DNA of 64,000 nt, taken from NCBI RefSeq assembly GCF_035593345.1, contig NZ_CP141606.1, positions 3,348,001 through 3,412,000 of the forward strand. Reading direction: 5' to 3'. Both the position numbers and the translations under genes were made by a program. A model generated the notes under the pieces. It did not search any database and was not told where the DNA came from. It saw nothing but the letters and a program-made list of their open reading frames with translations. Shown here one piece after another: positions 23,967-35,243 of this stretch (positions are counted from its first letter, which is position 1; each line of letters starts with the position of its first letter). Source of the stretch: Lelliottia sp. JS-SCA-14. GTDB taxonomy: Bacteria > Pseudomonadota > Gammaproteobacteria > Enterobacterales > Enterobacteriaceae.

Positions 23967-23995
23967 TTAACGCCCTGTGTAAATGAGGCTATACT
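23967..23995 (+). promoter_or_regulatory. Promoter of tRNA-Arg(CCT)
   Basis: TTAACG (23967-23972), a 17-bp spacer and TATACT (23990-23995) lie 11 bp before the mature tRNA 5' end. Confidence 0.7.
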
Positions 23996-24006
23996 CGTGC
24001 CGCTTC

Positions 24007-24078
24007 GTCCCCTTAGTTAAATGGATATAACGAGCCCCTCCTAAGGGCTAGTTGCAGGTTCGATTCCTGCAGGGGACA
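24007..24078 (+). tRNA. argW: tRNA-Arg, anticodon CCT
   Basis: The acceptor stem GTCCCCT/AGGGGAC, D arm, anticodon loop CTCCTAA with anticodon CCT, and T arm GCAGGTTCGATTCCTGC are intact. The discriminator is A at 24078. The next bases are CTTTC rather than CCA, so the 3' CCA is not encoded, unlike E. coli argW (from memory). It reads AGG codons. argW is a frequent prophage attachment site in enterobacteria; none is present here. Confidence 0.95.
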
Positions 24079-24368
24079 CTTTCAGCGAATTGTTAACCCC
24101 ATCGAAACACCCACAATCATCTTTTTAATCCCCAAGAAAACCCGGATAGTGGACCTTTTCGCTGCGGACAATTTTCCCGAGAAAACAAGTCATAGCACAG
24201 AGTGTATAAGGGTGCTAATCTACGCAGCCCGCCTTGTCCCGGCAGTGGACAGGCAGCGCCGTAAAGTTGGGTAAGGCCTGAAACCATCGCCCTGAACGAC
24301 GGTCTAAATCAGCACGTAGTATCGCAACCTTTGCGCTACCTTCTCTGGCTTTATATAGGTCCACAATT
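24079..24368. other. Spacer between tRNA-Arg and lpxP
   Basis: The 290 bp hold no ORF I trust. About 24080-24200 is AT-richer and may be leftover attachment-site or old insertion DNA. The part nearer lpxP (24220-24360) contains TGTCCCGGCAGTGGACAG, which can fold as a short stem, and is probably the lpxP promoter and leader. Confidence 0.45.
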
Positions 24369-25286
24369 TTGTCTCAATGCAAATTCGAACGTGCATTTCT
24401 CCACCCACGTTACTGGCTCACCTGGTTTGGCCTTGGCCTGCTCTGGTTGCTCGTTCAATTGCCTTATCCCGCAATACAAGTACTGGGTTCAAGTTTAGGC
24501 AGCGCTTCCCGTCTCTTTTTGAAACGCCGTGAATCCATTGCCCGCCGAAATCTGGAACTGTGCTTCCCTCATTACAGCGACGAGCAGCGCGACAAGCTGA
24601 TCGCCGAGAATTTCAAATCCATTGGCATGGCGCTGCTGGAAACCGGTATGGCCTGGTTCTGGCCGGACGAGCGCGTACGCAAATGGTTCGACGTCGAAGG
24701 CCTGGAAAACCTCCAGCAGGTACAAGCGCAGAATCGCGGCGTGATGGTCATCGGCGTGCATTTTATGTCGCTGGAGCTGGGCGGGCGCGTAATGGGCCTG
24801 TGTCAGCCGATGATGGCAACCTATCGCCCGCACAATAATTTGCTGATGGAATGGGTGCAGACGCGCGGACGTATGCGCTCGAACAAAGCGATGATCAGCC
24901 GTAACAACCTGCGCGGTCTGGTCAACGCTTTGAAAAAAGGCGAAGCGGTGTGGTTCGCGCCCGATCAGGATTACGGACGTAAAGGCAGCAGTTTTGCCCC
25001 CTTCTTCGCGGTCAGGGATGTCGCCACCACTAACGGCACCTTTGTGATTTCACGCCTGTCCGGTGCGCCCATGCTGACCGTCACGATGGTCAGAAAAGCC
25101 GATAAGTCGGGCTATCGTCTGTTTATCTCACCAGAACTGCATAATTACCCACAGGACGAGCGCGAAGCCGCGACTTACATCAACAAAGTGATTGAGAGCG
25201 AAATCATGCGCGCGCCGGAACAGTATCTGTGGGTGCATCGTCGCTTTAAGACCCGCCCGGTCGGCGAGTCGTCTCTCTATATTTAG
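24369..25286 (+). CDS. lpxP: Palmitoleoyl (cold-induced) Kdo2-lipid A acyltransferase LpxP
   Basis: This 305-residue protein is closest to E. coli LpxP (Ddg, 306 residues). LpxP replaces LpxL in the cold and adds palmitoleate to Kdo2-lipid IVA at the inner membrane. There is one N-terminal membrane segment (about residues 15-35). The catalytic HX4E motif is in GVHFMSLELGGR (about 132-143). The most likely start is TTG at 24369 (reads SQCKFERAFLHPRYW after it), since no in-frame ATG is nearby; an AGG lies about 11 nt upstream. A U-rich terminator follows. The gene sits next to ypdK and alaC as in E. coli. Confidence 0.92.
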   Translation: MSQCKFERAFLHPRYWLTWFGLGLLWLLVQLPYPAIQVLGSSLGSASRLFLKRRESIARRNLELCFPHYSDEQRDKLIAENFKSIGMALLETGMAWFWPDERVRKWFDVEGLENLQQVQAQNRGVMVIGVHFMSLELGGRVMGLCQPMMATYRPHNNLLMEWVQTRGRMRSNKAMISRNNLRGLVNALKKGEAVWFAPDQDYGRKGSSFAPFFAVRDVATTNGTFVISRLSGAPMLTVTMVRKADKSGYRLFISPELHNYPQDEREAATYINKVIESEIMRAPEQYLWVHRRFKTRPVGESSLYI

Positions 25287-25297
25287 TTCTTTTATCA

Positions 25298-25326
25298 GGT
25301 TAGTTTCGCCAGGAAACTAACCTTTT
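25298..25326 (+). terminator. Rho-independent terminator of lpxP
   Basis: GGTTAGTTTC, GCCAG, GAAACTAACC then TTTTC: a perfect 10-bp stem beginning 12 bp after the lpxP stop. Confidence 0.88.
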
Positions 25327-25641
25327 CAATCACCTGTAATCACCCGCCGTTACTGTCCATTTACCCCTTCGCTCAACGCAATTTATTCCGCTGTGAAATT
25401 AAACTGTCTCCGTTCCACGACACTCGTAAGTTACGGAAATGATACAAAAAAATGCCTCTTGTCACCCCCCAAATTTAGGCGTACATTAGCGCCGTCTGGC
25501 AATGGGAACGCACAGAATTCTGAGCTGGAGTCAGCGAGCTCGCGGGATAATTCTTATTTCCGCCTGGGTCTGATTTCAACTCTCTATACTCAGTTGGACT
25601 CTGTTTTTTAAGGCGTATCTTTGATACGCGGAGCGATGAAC
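25327..25641 (+). promoter_or_regulatory. Upstream and leader region of ypdK
   Basis: This 315-bp stretch between the lpxP terminator and the tiny gene ypdK probably holds its promoter and a long leader. GCGTATC, TTT, GATACGC (25613-25629) forms a 7-bp hairpin ending right at the GGAG ribosome-binding site (25630-25633), which could limit translation. An open frame at 25393-25611 is not convincing as a gene. Confidence 0.5.
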
Positions 25642-25713
25642 GTGAAATATTTCTTTATGGGCATTTCGGTGATTGTATTAGTCTGGGCCGGAACCTTTGC
25701 CCTGATGATCTGA
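25642..25713 (+). CDS. ypdK: Small membrane protein YpdK
   Basis: A 23-residue peptide, VKYFFMGISVIVLVWAGTFA followed by LMI, starting at GTG 25642 with GGAG 8 nt upstream. An in-frame ATG two codons earlier (25636) has the ribosome site too close. It is almost wholly hydrophobic, a single membrane helix. It corresponds to E. coli YpdK, a confirmed small membrane protein of unknown role. It is too short for ordinary ORF calling but conserved in sequence and in position between lpxP and alaC. Confidence 0.82.
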   Translation: MKYFFMGISVIVLVWAGTFALMI

Positions 25714-25730
25714 GCGAAGAAAATACAGTT

Positions 25731-25764
25731 AAAAAAACAGGAGCCAATCGGCTCCTGTTTTTTT
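25731..25764. terminator. Bidirectional terminator between ypdK and alaC
   Basis: AACAGGAGCC, AATC, GGCTCCTGTT is flanked by an A-run and a T-run, so it can end both convergent transcripts. Confidence 0.9.
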
Positions 25765-25777
25765 ATGCATATCCTGC

Positions 25778-27001
25778 TTATTCCGATTTTCTCTCGACCG
25801 GCAACAGCCCGTCGGCGCGGAACATACTTTTGATGCCTCTCACCGCCTGACGAATTCGGTCGCTGTTTTCGATCAACGCAAAGCGAACGTGGGTATCGCC
25901 GTAATCACCGAAACCAATGCCCGGTGAGACGCAAACCTTCGCATCCTGCAGCAGCTTTTTGGCAAACTCCAGCGAGCCCATCGCGGCGTAGTGTTCAGGG
26001 ATTTTGGCCCAGACGTACATCGAGGCTTTCGGCATTTCGACCATCCAGCCCGCTTCGTGCAGGCCTTTCACCAGCACATCACGGCGGCGTTTATACTGCG
26101 CGGCGATGTCGTGCACGCACTGCTGATCGCCTTCCAGCGCGGCAATCGCCGCGACCTGCAGCGGCGTAAAGGTGCCGTAGTCGTGATAGCTCTTGATGCG
26201 CGCCAGCGCGTTGACCAGCGTTTTATTGCCAACCATAAAGCCGATACGCCAGCCCGCCATGTTGTAGCTTTTGGACAAGGTAAAGAATTCAACGGCCACG
26301 TCACGCGCGCCCGGTACCTGCATAATCGACGGCGCTTTCCAGCCGTCGTACACGATATCGGCATACGCCAGATCGTGAACTACCAGCACGTCGTAGCGCT
26401 TCGCCAGCGCGACCACCTTCTCGAAGAACTCCAGCTCGACGCACTGCGCCGTAGGGTTCGACGGGAATCCGAGGATCATCATTTTCGGTTTCGGGTAGCT
26501 TTCACGAATGGCGCGTTCCAGCTCGTTGAAGAAGTCCACTCCCTCCACCAGCGGGACGGAGCGAACCTGCGCCCCGGCAATCACCGCGCCATAAATATGG
26601 ATCGGGTAGCTCGGGTTCGGCACCAGCACCGTATCGCCGTGATCGAGCGTCGCCAGCATCAGGTGCGCCAGCCCCTCTTTCGAACCGATGGTGACGATGG
26701 CTTCGCTTTCGGGATCGATTTCAACGTTGTAGCGATCCTGATACCAGCGGGAGATCGCCCGACGCAGACGCGGAATACCGCGCGAGGTGGAGTAGCCGTG
26801 CGTGTCCGGGCGCTGCGCCACGGTGCAGAGCTTTTCAACGATATGCGGCGGTGTGGGGCCATCAGGGTTACCCATGCTGAAATCGATAATGTCTTCGCCG
26901 CGCCGACGCGCAGCCATTTTCAGTTCAGCAGTGATATTAAAAACATAAGGGGGAAGACGATCGATACGCGTAAAACGGCGTTCAGGACTGGATTCAGCCA
27001 T
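25778..27001 (-). CDS. alaC: Glutamate-pyruvate aminotransferase AlaC
   Basis: I start at the ATG at 26999-27001 ([18 protein letters not shown]), with GAGG 5 nt upstream, giving 407 residues (412 in E. coli). AlaC is a class I/II PLP aminotransferase and the main alanine-forming transaminase with AlaA. The PLP lysine is in [15 protein letters not shown] (about 243-257). SNPTAQ (about 184-189) and the substrate-binding arginine in [10 protein letters not shown] near the C-terminus are conserved. It faces ypdA across a 387-bp divergent gap. Confidence 0.95.
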   Translation of the reverse strand: MAESSPERRFTRIDRLPPYVFNITAELKMAARRRGEDIIDFSMGNPDGPTPPHIVEKLCTVAQRPDTHGYSTSRGIPRLRRAISRWYQDRYNVEIDPESEAIVTIGSKEGLAHLMLATLDHGDTVLVPNPSYPIHIYGAVIAGAQVRSVPLVEGVDFFNELERAIRESYPKPKMMILGFPSNPTAQCVELEFFEKVVALAKRYDVLVVHDLAYADIVYDGWKAPSIMQVPGARDVAVEFFTLSKSYNMAGWRIGFMVGNKTLVNALARIKSYHDYGTFTPLQVAAIAALEGDQQCVHDIAAQYKRRRDVLVKGLHEAGWMVEMPKASMYVWAKIPEHYAAMGSLEFAKKLLQDAKVCVSPGIGFGDYGDTHVRFALIENSDRIRQAVRGIKSMFRADGLLPVERKSE

Positions 27002-27388
27002 AGATTCCTCAGATTCACGTGAGCGCCCGGACCGTCCGAGCGACGCTGCCACGATTGTGGCGTGTTTAGAAAATAGCCTGATTGAAAAGCTGCTGTCGAG
27101 AGGAAAACGAAAAAATAATTATCACGCTAAAACCGGAAGAATGCTGAGGCAAAAAGCGGAAGGCATTGAGGCAAGAATGTTCCCGTGGCAGCTTTTATTT
27201 AACGTAACGATATCAATGAAGTAACAACACAAGGACGCAAAAAGGCTAAAGCGTCGATTACTGGGTCTGAAAAAACCAATCCCCTTTGAAGAAAGTGGTC
27301 TTTCCTCATTTGATTATTCAGAGGGATGTCTGGTCATTATGCCCCAGGTTTTCTATCATAGCTTTTTCCCGAATTCCCAGGTTTCCTC
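27002..27388. promoter_or_regulatory. Divergent promoter region of alaC and ypdA
   Basis: This 387-bp region has no convincing ORF or RNA gene. It is AT-richer in the middle (27090-27260), as expected for promoters. I could not assign specific operators. The ypdA start is the GTG at 27389. Confidence 0.5.
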
Positions 27389-29086
27389 GTGCACGAAACA
27401 TTCAATATGCTGCTGGCAGTCTTCGATCGCGCGGCATTAATGCTGATTTGCCTCTTCTTCCTGATCCGCATCCGGCTCTTTCGCGAGCTTCTGCACAAAT
27501 CCGCCCACTCGCCCAAAGAGCTGCTGGCCGTCACGGCGATTTTTTCCCTGTTTGCCCTGTTCAGCACCTGGTCCGGCGTGCACGTCGAAGGCTCGCTGGT
27601 GAACGTGCGTATCATTGCGGTGATGTCGGGCGGGATTTTGTTCGGCCCATGGGTCGGGATTATCACCGGGATTATTGCCGGGACGCACCGCTACTTAATC
27701 GATATCGGCGGCGTAACGGCGATCCCCTGCTTTATCACCAGTATTATCGCGGGCGTTATGTCCGGCTGGATTAACCGTAAGATCCCGAAAAAACAGCGCT
27801 GGCGGGCGGGTATCGTCGCCGGGATGATGTGTGAAACCCTGACCATGATCCTCGTGGTCGTCTGGGCGCCCAGCATCGAACTGGGTCTGGATATCGTTTC
27901 CAAAATCGGTATTCCGATGATTCTCGGCACCGTCTGTATCGGTTTTATTGTGCTGCTGGTACAGAGCGTCGAGGGCGAAAAAGAGGCCAGCGCCGCACGC
28001 CAGGCGAAACTCGCGCTGGATATTGCCAACAAAACGCTGCCGCTGTTCCGCCACGTGAACGCCGAATCTCTGCGTCAGGTGTGCGACATTATTCGCCGCG
28101 ATATTCATGCCGACGCGGTTGCCATTACCAATATCGATCACGTGCTGGCCTACGTCGGCGTCGGTGAAGACAACTATCGCAACACCGACGATACCGTCAG
28201 CCCCACCACCCGCCAGGCCATTAACTACGGTAAAATCATCATTAAAAACAATGATGAAGCACACCGCACGCCGGAAATTCACTCGATGCTGGTGATTCCC
28301 CTGTGGGAAAAAGGCGTGGTGACCGGCACGCTGAAAATCTACTACTGTCACGCGCATCAGATCACCTCTACGCTGCAGGAGATGGCGATTGGCCTGTCGC
28401 AGATTATCTCGACGCAGCTGGAAGTCTCCCGCGCCGAGCAGTTACGCGAAATGGCAAATAAGGCGGAGCTGCGCGCCCTGCAAAGTAAGATCAATCCCCA
28501 TTTCCTGTTTAACGCCCTGAACGCCATTTCATCGTCGATTCGCATGAATCCGGACACCGCCCGCCAGCTGATTTTCAATCTGTCGCGCTACCTGCGCTAC
28601 AACATCGAGCTGAAAGACGATGAGCAGATCGACATCAAAAAAGAGCTGTACCAGATTAAAGATTACATCGCGATTGAGCAGGCGCGCTTTGGCGATAAGC
28701 TGACGGTTATCTACGATATTGATGAAGAGGTTCACTGTGTGATCCCGAGCCTGCTGATCCAGCCGCTGGTGGAGAACGCCATCGTTCACGGCATTCAGCC
28801 TTGCAAAGGCAAAGGCGTAGTCACCATCAGCGTGGCGGAGTGCGGGAATCGGGTGCGGGTGGCGGTGCGCGATACCGGCCACGGCATCGACCCCAACGTG
28901 ATTGCGCGCGTCGAGTCAAACGAGATGCCTGGCAATAAAATCGGCCTGCTGAACGTCCATCACCGCGTGAAACTGCTGTATGGCGAAGGGCTGCATATTC
29001 GCCGCCTGGAGCCCGGCACGGAAATCGCTTTTTACGTCCCGAATGAACGCCTGCCCGTTCATACGCAGACGCTGTTGTTGCCTTAA
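27389..29086 (+). CDS. ypdA: Pyruvate-sensing histidine kinase YpdA (PyrS)
   Basis: A 565-residue LytS-type sensor kinase, same length as E. coli YpdA. Residues about 1-190 hold the 5TM-LYT membrane domain. A GAF domain (about 220-345) follows, then a His_kinase domain whose histidine lies in [11 protein letters not shown] (about 371-381), and an HATPase_c domain with [12 protein letters not shown] (about 464-475) and DTGHGID. In E. coli, YpdA/YpdB respond to extracellular pyruvate and induce the transporter gene yhjX. The start is GTG 27389. ypdB follows after 12 bp. The AraC-type gene ypdC, next in K-12, is absent here. Confidence 0.93.
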   Translation: MHETFNMLLAVFDRAALMLICLFFLIRIRLFRELLHKSAHSPKELLAVTAIFSLFALFSTWSGVHVEGSLVNVRIIAVMSGGILFGPWVGIITGIIAGTHRYLIDIGGVTAIPCFITSIIAGVMSGWINRKIPKKQRWRAGIVAGMMCETLTMILVVVWAPSIELGLDIVSKIGIPMILGTVCIGFIVLLVQSVEGEKEASAARQAKLALDIANKTLPLFRHVNAESLRQVCDIIRRDIHADAVAITNIDHVLAYVGVGEDNYRNTDDTVSPTTRQAINYGKIIIKNNDEAHRTPEIHSMLVIPLWEKGVVTGTLKIYYCHAHQITSTLQEMAIGLSQIISTQLEVSRAEQLREMANKAELRALQSKINPHFLFNALNAISSSIRMNPDTARQLIFNLSRYLRYNIELKDDEQIDIKKELYQIKDYIAIEQARFGDKLTVIYDIDEEVHCVIPSLLIQPLVENAIVHGIQPCKGKGVVTISVAECGNRVRVAVRDTGHGIDPNVIARVESNEMPGNKIGLLNVHHRVKLLYGEGLHIRRLEPGTEIAFYVPNERLPVHTQTLLLP

Positions 29087-29098
29087 CGGGAGTGCCTC

Positions 29099-29836
29099 AT
29101 GAAAGTCATCATTGTGGAAGATGAAATCCTCGCCCAACAGGAATTAAGCTGGCTGATTAAAGAGCACAGCAAAATGGAGATCGTGGGCACCTTTGAGGAC
29201 GGGTTGGATGTGCTGAAATTTCTGCAGCACAACCGCGTCGACGCCATTTTTCTGGATATCAATATTCCGTCGCTGGACGGCGTACTGCTGGCGCAAAACA
29301 TCAACCAGTTCGCCCATAAGCCGTTTATTGTGTTTGTCACTGCGTGGAAAGAGCATGCCGCCGAAGCCTTTGAACTGGAAGCCTTCGACTACATTCTGAA
29401 ACCTTATCAGGAGTCGCGCATCATCAGCATGCTGCAGAAGCTCGAACTGGCCTGGCGACAGCAATCCAGCCCGGCAGTCAGCCCTGCGCCTGCCGCCACG
29501 CGCGAAAATGACACACTCAATCTGATCAAAGATGAGCGCATTATCGTCACACCGATGGATGATATTTATTACGCCGAAGCGCACGAAAAGATGACGTTTG
29601 TCTACACCCGCCGGGACTCGTTTGTGATGCCGATGAATATCACCGAGTTTTGCGCCAGGCTCCCGACGTCGCACTTTTTCCGCTGCCACCGCTCGTTTTG
29701 CGTCAATCTGAACAAGATCCGCGAAATCGAGCCCTGGTTTAACAACACCTATATTTTACGGCTGAAGGATCTGGAGTTTCAGGTGCCGGTGAGTCGCAGC
29801 AAGGTGAAAGAGTTCAGGCAGTTGATGCATTTTTGA
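29099..29836 (+). CDS. ypdB: LytTR-type response regulator YpdB (PyrR)
   Basis: A 245-residue two-domain regulator. The receiver domain (about 1-120) has the acidic pocket E7/D8 and the phospho-acceptor D53 (FLDINIPSLDG), with K107-type lysine in YILKPYQ. The LytTR DNA-binding domain (about 140-240) contains FFRCHRSFCVNL and the terminal KVKEFRQLM. It follows its kinase YpdA by 12 bp and is surely co-transcribed. E. coli YpdB activates yhjX, which lies outside this window. A weak GCCCTCT/AGAGGGC hairpin at 29838-29860 separates it from convergent glk. Confidence 0.93.
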   Translation: MKVIIVEDEILAQQELSWLIKEHSKMEIVGTFEDGLDVLKFLQHNRVDAIFLDINIPSLDGVLLAQNINQFAHKPFIVFVTAWKEHAAEAFELEAFDYILKPYQESRIISMLQKLELAWRQQSSPAVSPAPAATRENDTLNLIKDERIIVTPMDDIYYAEAHEKMTFVYTRRDSFVMPMNITEFCARLPTSHFFRCHRSFCVNLNKIREIEPWFNNTYILRLKDLEFQVPVSRSKVKEFRQLMHF

Positions 29837-29868
29837 CGCCCTCTCCGTGACGAAGAGGGCGAAGTGAA

Positions 29869-30834
29869 TCAGAGGTACTGACCCAGCGTCTGGCGAAGAT
29901 GCGCGCCGGACCCCAGCAGGCCTGGATTATCATGCACGATCAGATAAACGGGAATATCCTGCACGTAGGATTTGAAGCGCCCTTTATCTTCGAAACCGCC
30001 GCGGAAACCAGAGGCTTTAAAGAATTCGAGGAAGCGCGGCACAATCCCACCGGCGATGTACACGCCGCCAAAGGTACCGAGATTCAAGGCCAGATTGCCG
30101 CCGAAGCGTCCCATGATCACGCAGAACAGCGACAGGGCACGGCGACAGTCGGTGCAGCTGTCTGCCAGCGCGCGTTCGGTGACGTCTTTCGGCTGCAGGT
30201 TTTCCGGCAGACGGCCGTCAGATTTCACAATCGCGCGATAAAGATAGACCAGACCCGGGCCGGAGAGCACGCGCTCGGCGGAAACGTGGCCCAGCTCGGC
30301 GCGCAGCTCCTGCAGAATAATGCCCTCTTCTTCGCTGTTTGGCGCGAAATCAACGTGGCCGCCTTCGCCCGGCAGACTCACCCAGCGTTTGTCGACGTGA
30401 ACCAGGTGCGAAACGCCAAGCCCAGTGCCTGCACCGTAAACGGCAATCGGCTTGCCCTCGACCGGTTTATCGCCGCCAAACTGAATCAGATGTTCAGGTT
30501 TAAGCATCGGGATCGCCATCGAGACCGCCGTAAAGTCGTTAATAATTTCCAGATGCGCGAAACCGAGATTCTTTTTCATCTCGGCAATGGAAAACGCCCA
30601 GGTGTGGTTGGTCATCGCCACCCAGTCGCCGGTAATCGGGCAGGCAATGGCGATACAGCCATCTTCTACGCTGACCTTATGCTCATCCAGATAGACGCGA
30701 ACCACCGCTTCCAGACTCGGGTAATCGAGCCCTGAGTAGGCCTTTGCCTGAGAGATTTCACCGGTATTAATATCGCATAGCGCCAGCCGGGCGTTGGTAC
30801 CGCCCACATCGCCTACTAAAGCATACTTTGTCAT
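29869..30834 (-). CDS. glk: Glucokinase Glk
   Basis: At 321 residues it equals E. coli Glk. It phosphorylates free cytoplasmic glucose with ATP, a route used when glucose comes from disaccharides rather than the PTS. The ATP-binding motif [12 protein letters not shown] (about residues 8-19), the sugar-binding INDFTAVS (about 99-106) and [11 protein letters not shown] (about 137-147) are intact. [10 protein letters not shown] (about 158-167) completes the bacterial Glk signature. It converges with ypdB and diverges from yfeO. Confidence 0.96.
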   Translation of the reverse strand: MTKYALVGDVGGTNARLALCDINTGEISQAKAYSGLDYPSLEAVVRVYLDEHKVSVEDGCIAIACPITGDWVAMTNHTWAFSIAEMKKNLGFAHLEIINDFTAVSMAIPMLKPEHLIQFGGDKPVEGKPIAVYGAGTGLGVSHLVHVDKRWVSLPGEGGHVDFAPNSEEEGIILQELRAELGHVSAERVLSGPGLVYLYRAIVKSDGRLPENLQPKDVTERALADSCTDCRRALSLFCVIMGRFGGNLALNLGTFGGVYIAGGIVPRFLEFFKASGFRGGFEDKGRFKSYVQDIPVYLIVHDNPGLLGSGAHLRQTLGQYL

Positions 30835-31039
30835 TCTTCTACTGCTCCGCTAAAGTCAGAATAAATCTTTGGGACACTGTAAGTTCAAGGCGAGATAACA
30901 ACAACGGCCTGAAGGCGGGTGGCCCAGGATTATCGATCTTCGTCACAGAATAACTTTACCGTTTCAGCACCTTTTGCACTATTGCCGTCAAACTGATTGT
31001 GCAAAGTCACGCTAAATACTTTTGTACAAGGAAATCATC

Positions 31040-32275
31040 ATGCTTCATCCCCGCGCCAGAACGATGTTGCTGCTAGCAATACCCGCGCTACTGATTGGTA
31101 TTGCGTCAAGCCTGGTGTTAATCGTCGTGATGAAAGTCGCCTCGGTGCTGCAGACGTTTTTATGGTCCTCGCTTCCCGGGCAGTTCGGTATTGATGTGGC
31201 GTCTCCGTCGTGGATCATTTTGATGTTAACGCTCACCGGGATTGCGGTGGGGCTGGTGGTTCGCTTTAGCCCAGGACATGCGGGCCCGGATCCGGCGCTG
31301 GAGCCGCTGATTGGTGCGCCCGTGAATCCCGGCGCGCTGCCGGGGCTGATTCTGGCTCTGGTGATGGGTCTTGCGGGCGGCGTGAGCCTCGGGCCGGAAC
31401 ATCCGATCATGGCGGTGAATATCGCTCTTGCCGTCTATCTTGGCTCACGGATTTTGCCGCGCGTGGGTGCTCTCGACTGGACCATTCTGGCATCGGCGGG
31501 GACGATCGGCGCGTTGTTCGGCACGCCCGTTGCTGCCGCGCTGATTTTCTCGCAAACCCTGAGCTCCGATAACGACGTTCCGCTCTGGGATCGTCTCTTC
31601 GCCCCGCTGATGGCGGCGGCGGCCGGTGCGCTCACCACCAGCCTGTTCTTCCAGCCGCACTTTTCGCTGCCGATCCCTCACTACGGGCACATGCAGCTGG
31701 CCGATATCTTTAGCGGGGCGATTGTCGCCGCGATCGCCATCGCGGTGGGAATGGTCGCCGTGTGGTGCCTGCCGCGCCTGCACCTTCTGATGCACAAGCT
31801 GAAACACCCGGTGCTGATTCTCGGCTCGGGCGGCTTTTTGCTCGGTATTCTGGGTGCCATTGGCGGCCCCATCACCCTGTTCAAAGGGCTGGATGAGATG
31901 CAGCGCATGGCGTTCAGCCAGGTGTTTAGCGTGTCAGATTATTTCCTGTTTGCGGTGGTGAAACTGGCCGCAGTGGTGGTGGCCGCCGCGTGTGGTTTTC
32001 GCGGCGGGCGGATTTTCCCGGCGGTGTTTATCGCCGTGGCGCTGGGTCTGATGTTGCATGAGCATGTCGATGCGGTTCCGGCGGCGATCACCGTCTCCTG
32101 TTCGATTCTGGGGTTTGTGCTGGTGGTGACGCGAGATGCGTGGCTGAGCCTGTTCATGGCCGTGGTGGTGGTGCCGGATACCAACCTGCTGCCGCTGCTC
32201 TGTATCGTGATGTTGCCCGCCTGGCTCCTGCTGGCGGGCAAACCAATGCTGATGGCCTGGCGGCCGAAGAAATAG
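31040..32275 (+). CDS. yfeO: ClC-family ion channel-like protein YfeO
   Basis: I start at ATG 31040 (MLHPRARTM), with AAGGA 7 nt before it, giving 411 residues (418 in E. coli). The protein is a polytopic member of the voltage-gated chloride channel (ClC) superfamily. The GPEHP motif (about residues 117-121) is the GxExP selectivity signature, with E119 as candidate gating glutamate. A second motif, [12 protein letters not shown], lies near 318-329. Transport of a specific ion by YfeO is not established. It converges with ipdC, their ends abutting. Confidence 0.92.
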   Translation: MLHPRARTMLLLAIPALLIGIASSLVLIVVMKVASVLQTFLWSSLPGQFGIDVASPSWIILMLTLTGIAVGLVVRFSPGHAGPDPALEPLIGAPVNPGALPGLILALVMGLAGGVSLGPEHPIMAVNIALAVYLGSRILPRVGALDWTILASAGTIGALFGTPVAAALIFSQTLSSDNDVPLWDRLFAPLMAAAAGALTTSLFFQPHFSLPIPHYGHMQLADIFSGAIVAAIAIAVGMVAVWCLPRLHLLMHKLKHPVLILGSGGFLLGILGAIGGPITLFKGLDEMQRMAFSQVFSVSDYFLFAVVKLAAVVVAAACGFRGGRIFPAVFIAVALGLMLHEHVDAVPAAITVSCSILGFVLVVTRDAWLSLFMAVVVVPDTNLLPLLCIVMLPAWLLLAGKPMLMAWRPKK

Positions 32276-34102
<1,827 letters not shown>

Positions 34103-34118
34103 TCAGAGGGGTTTAGCA

Positions 34119-35117
34119 ATGGTTTTTCAGGCGGATAAAATGCGTTATCAGTCAATGCAGTATCGTCGCTGCGGCCAGAGCGGTTTAAAGCTGCCCGCAA
34201 TTTCGCTGGGTTTATGGCATAACTTTGGCGATACCACGCTCATTGACACCAGTCGTCAACTTTTACACCGCGCCTTCGAGCTGGGGATTACCCATTTCGA
34301 TCTGGCCAATAACTACGGGCCACCTCCCGGCTCGGCAGAATCGAACTTTGGTCGCATTTTGCAGGAAGATTTTCTGCCCTATCGCGATGAACTGATTATC
34401 TCGACCAAGGCGGGCTATACCATGTGGGACGGCCCCTACGGTGACTGGGGTTCACGTAAATATCTGATCGCCAGCCTCGATCAGAGCCTGAAGCGTATGG
34501 GGCTGGAGTACGTGGATATCTTCTATCACCACCGCCCGGACCCGGAAACGCCGCTGCGCGAGACGATGAAAGCCCTCGACCACGTGGTGCGTCAGGGGAA
34601 AGCGCTCTACGTTGGCCTGTCGAATTACCCGGCGGAACTGGCGCGTCAGGCGATTGAGATCCTCGACGACCTCGGTACGCCGTGTCTTATCCACCAGCCG
34701 AAGTACTCTATGTTTGAACGCGCGCCGGAACAGGGTTTGCTGTCCGTCCTGCAGGAGAAAGGCGTCGGCTGTATTCCGTTCTCTCCGCTGGCCGGTGGGC
34801 AACTGACCGACCGTTATCTGAACGGTATTCCGGCGGATTCTCGTGCGGCCAGCGGAAGTCGCTTCCTCAATCCGGATCACATTACGGAAGAAAAAATCAG
34901 CCAGGTGCGCGAGCTGAACGCGCTGGCCGAAAGCCGGGGTCAAAAGCTGTCGCAGATGGCGCTGGCCTGGGTGTTACGCCACGACGCGGTCACGACGGTG
35001 CTGATTGGCGCGAGTAAGACCGCGCAAATCGAGGACGCCGTCGGCACGCTGAATAACCTGCACTTTACCTCTGACGAGCTCAGTACCATTGATGCGATCC
35101 TGAACCGCTCAAAATAA
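34119..35117 (+). CDS. Aldo/keto reductase, YghZ/Gpr (AKR14) type
   Basis: A 332-residue AKR resembling E. coli Gpr (YghZ), an L-glyceraldehyde-3-phosphate reductase of the Kv-beta-like AKR14 group. The catalytic tetrad appears as D61 and Y66 (FDLANNYGPPPGSAE), K92-type lysine (ISTKAGY) and H127-type histidine (DIFYHHR). The NADPH-binding end VLIGASKTAQIEDAV (about 298-312) is typical. It lacks the C-terminal ~14 residues of YghZ. AGAGGGG lies 7 nt before the ATG. It is divergent from ipdC, so it might reduce aldehydes such as indole-3-acetaldehyde; that link is inference only. Confidence 0.87.
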   Translation: MVFQADKMRYQSMQYRRCGQSGLKLPAISLGLWHNFGDTTLIDTSRQLLHRAFELGITHFDLANNYGPPPGSAESNFGRILQEDFLPYRDELIISTKAGYTMWDGPYGDWGSRKYLIASLDQSLKRMGLEYVDIFYHHRPDPETPLRETMKALDHVVRQGKALYVGLSNYPAELARQAIEILDDLGTPCLIHQPKYSMFERAPEQGLLSVLQEKGVGCIPFSPLAGGQLTDRYLNGIPADSRAASGSRFLNPDHITEEKISQVRELNALAESRGQKLSQMALAWVLRHDAVTTVLIGASKTAQIEDAVGTLNNLHFTSDELSTIDAILNRSK

Positions 35118-35172
35118 ATCCACTTTTAGCAAAACGTGCTCCCCCTGACGAATTAGGAGTTGAGGCGATTAA

Positions 35173-35192
35173 ACGGGGCTTTACGGCCCCGT
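35173..35192 (+). terminator. Possible terminator after the AKR gene
   Basis: ACGGGGC, TTTACG, GCCCCGT forms a 7-bp GC-rich stem, followed by AATATTG rather than a clean T-run. It lies 55 bp after the stop codon. Confidence 0.45.
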
Positions 35193-35243
35193 AATATTGC
35201 GTTAACAGGCCGCTTACGGCCCCGATCGTGAAGGAGAAGAAGC

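Noticed and set aside
24079..24368. A prophage or integrase remnant next to argW
   Set aside because: The spacer is only 290 bp and contains no integrase fragment or attachment repeat that I can see. The missing CCA is reported separately.
25393..25611. A 72-codon open frame in the ypdK leader
   Set aside because: No good ribosome-binding site, no known family, and it lies where a leader is expected.
25991..27022. A 343-codon open frame opposite alaC
   Set aside because: It is a shadow of the GC-rich alaC gene, whose protein matches the known enzyme from end to end. The antisense protein resembles nothing I know.
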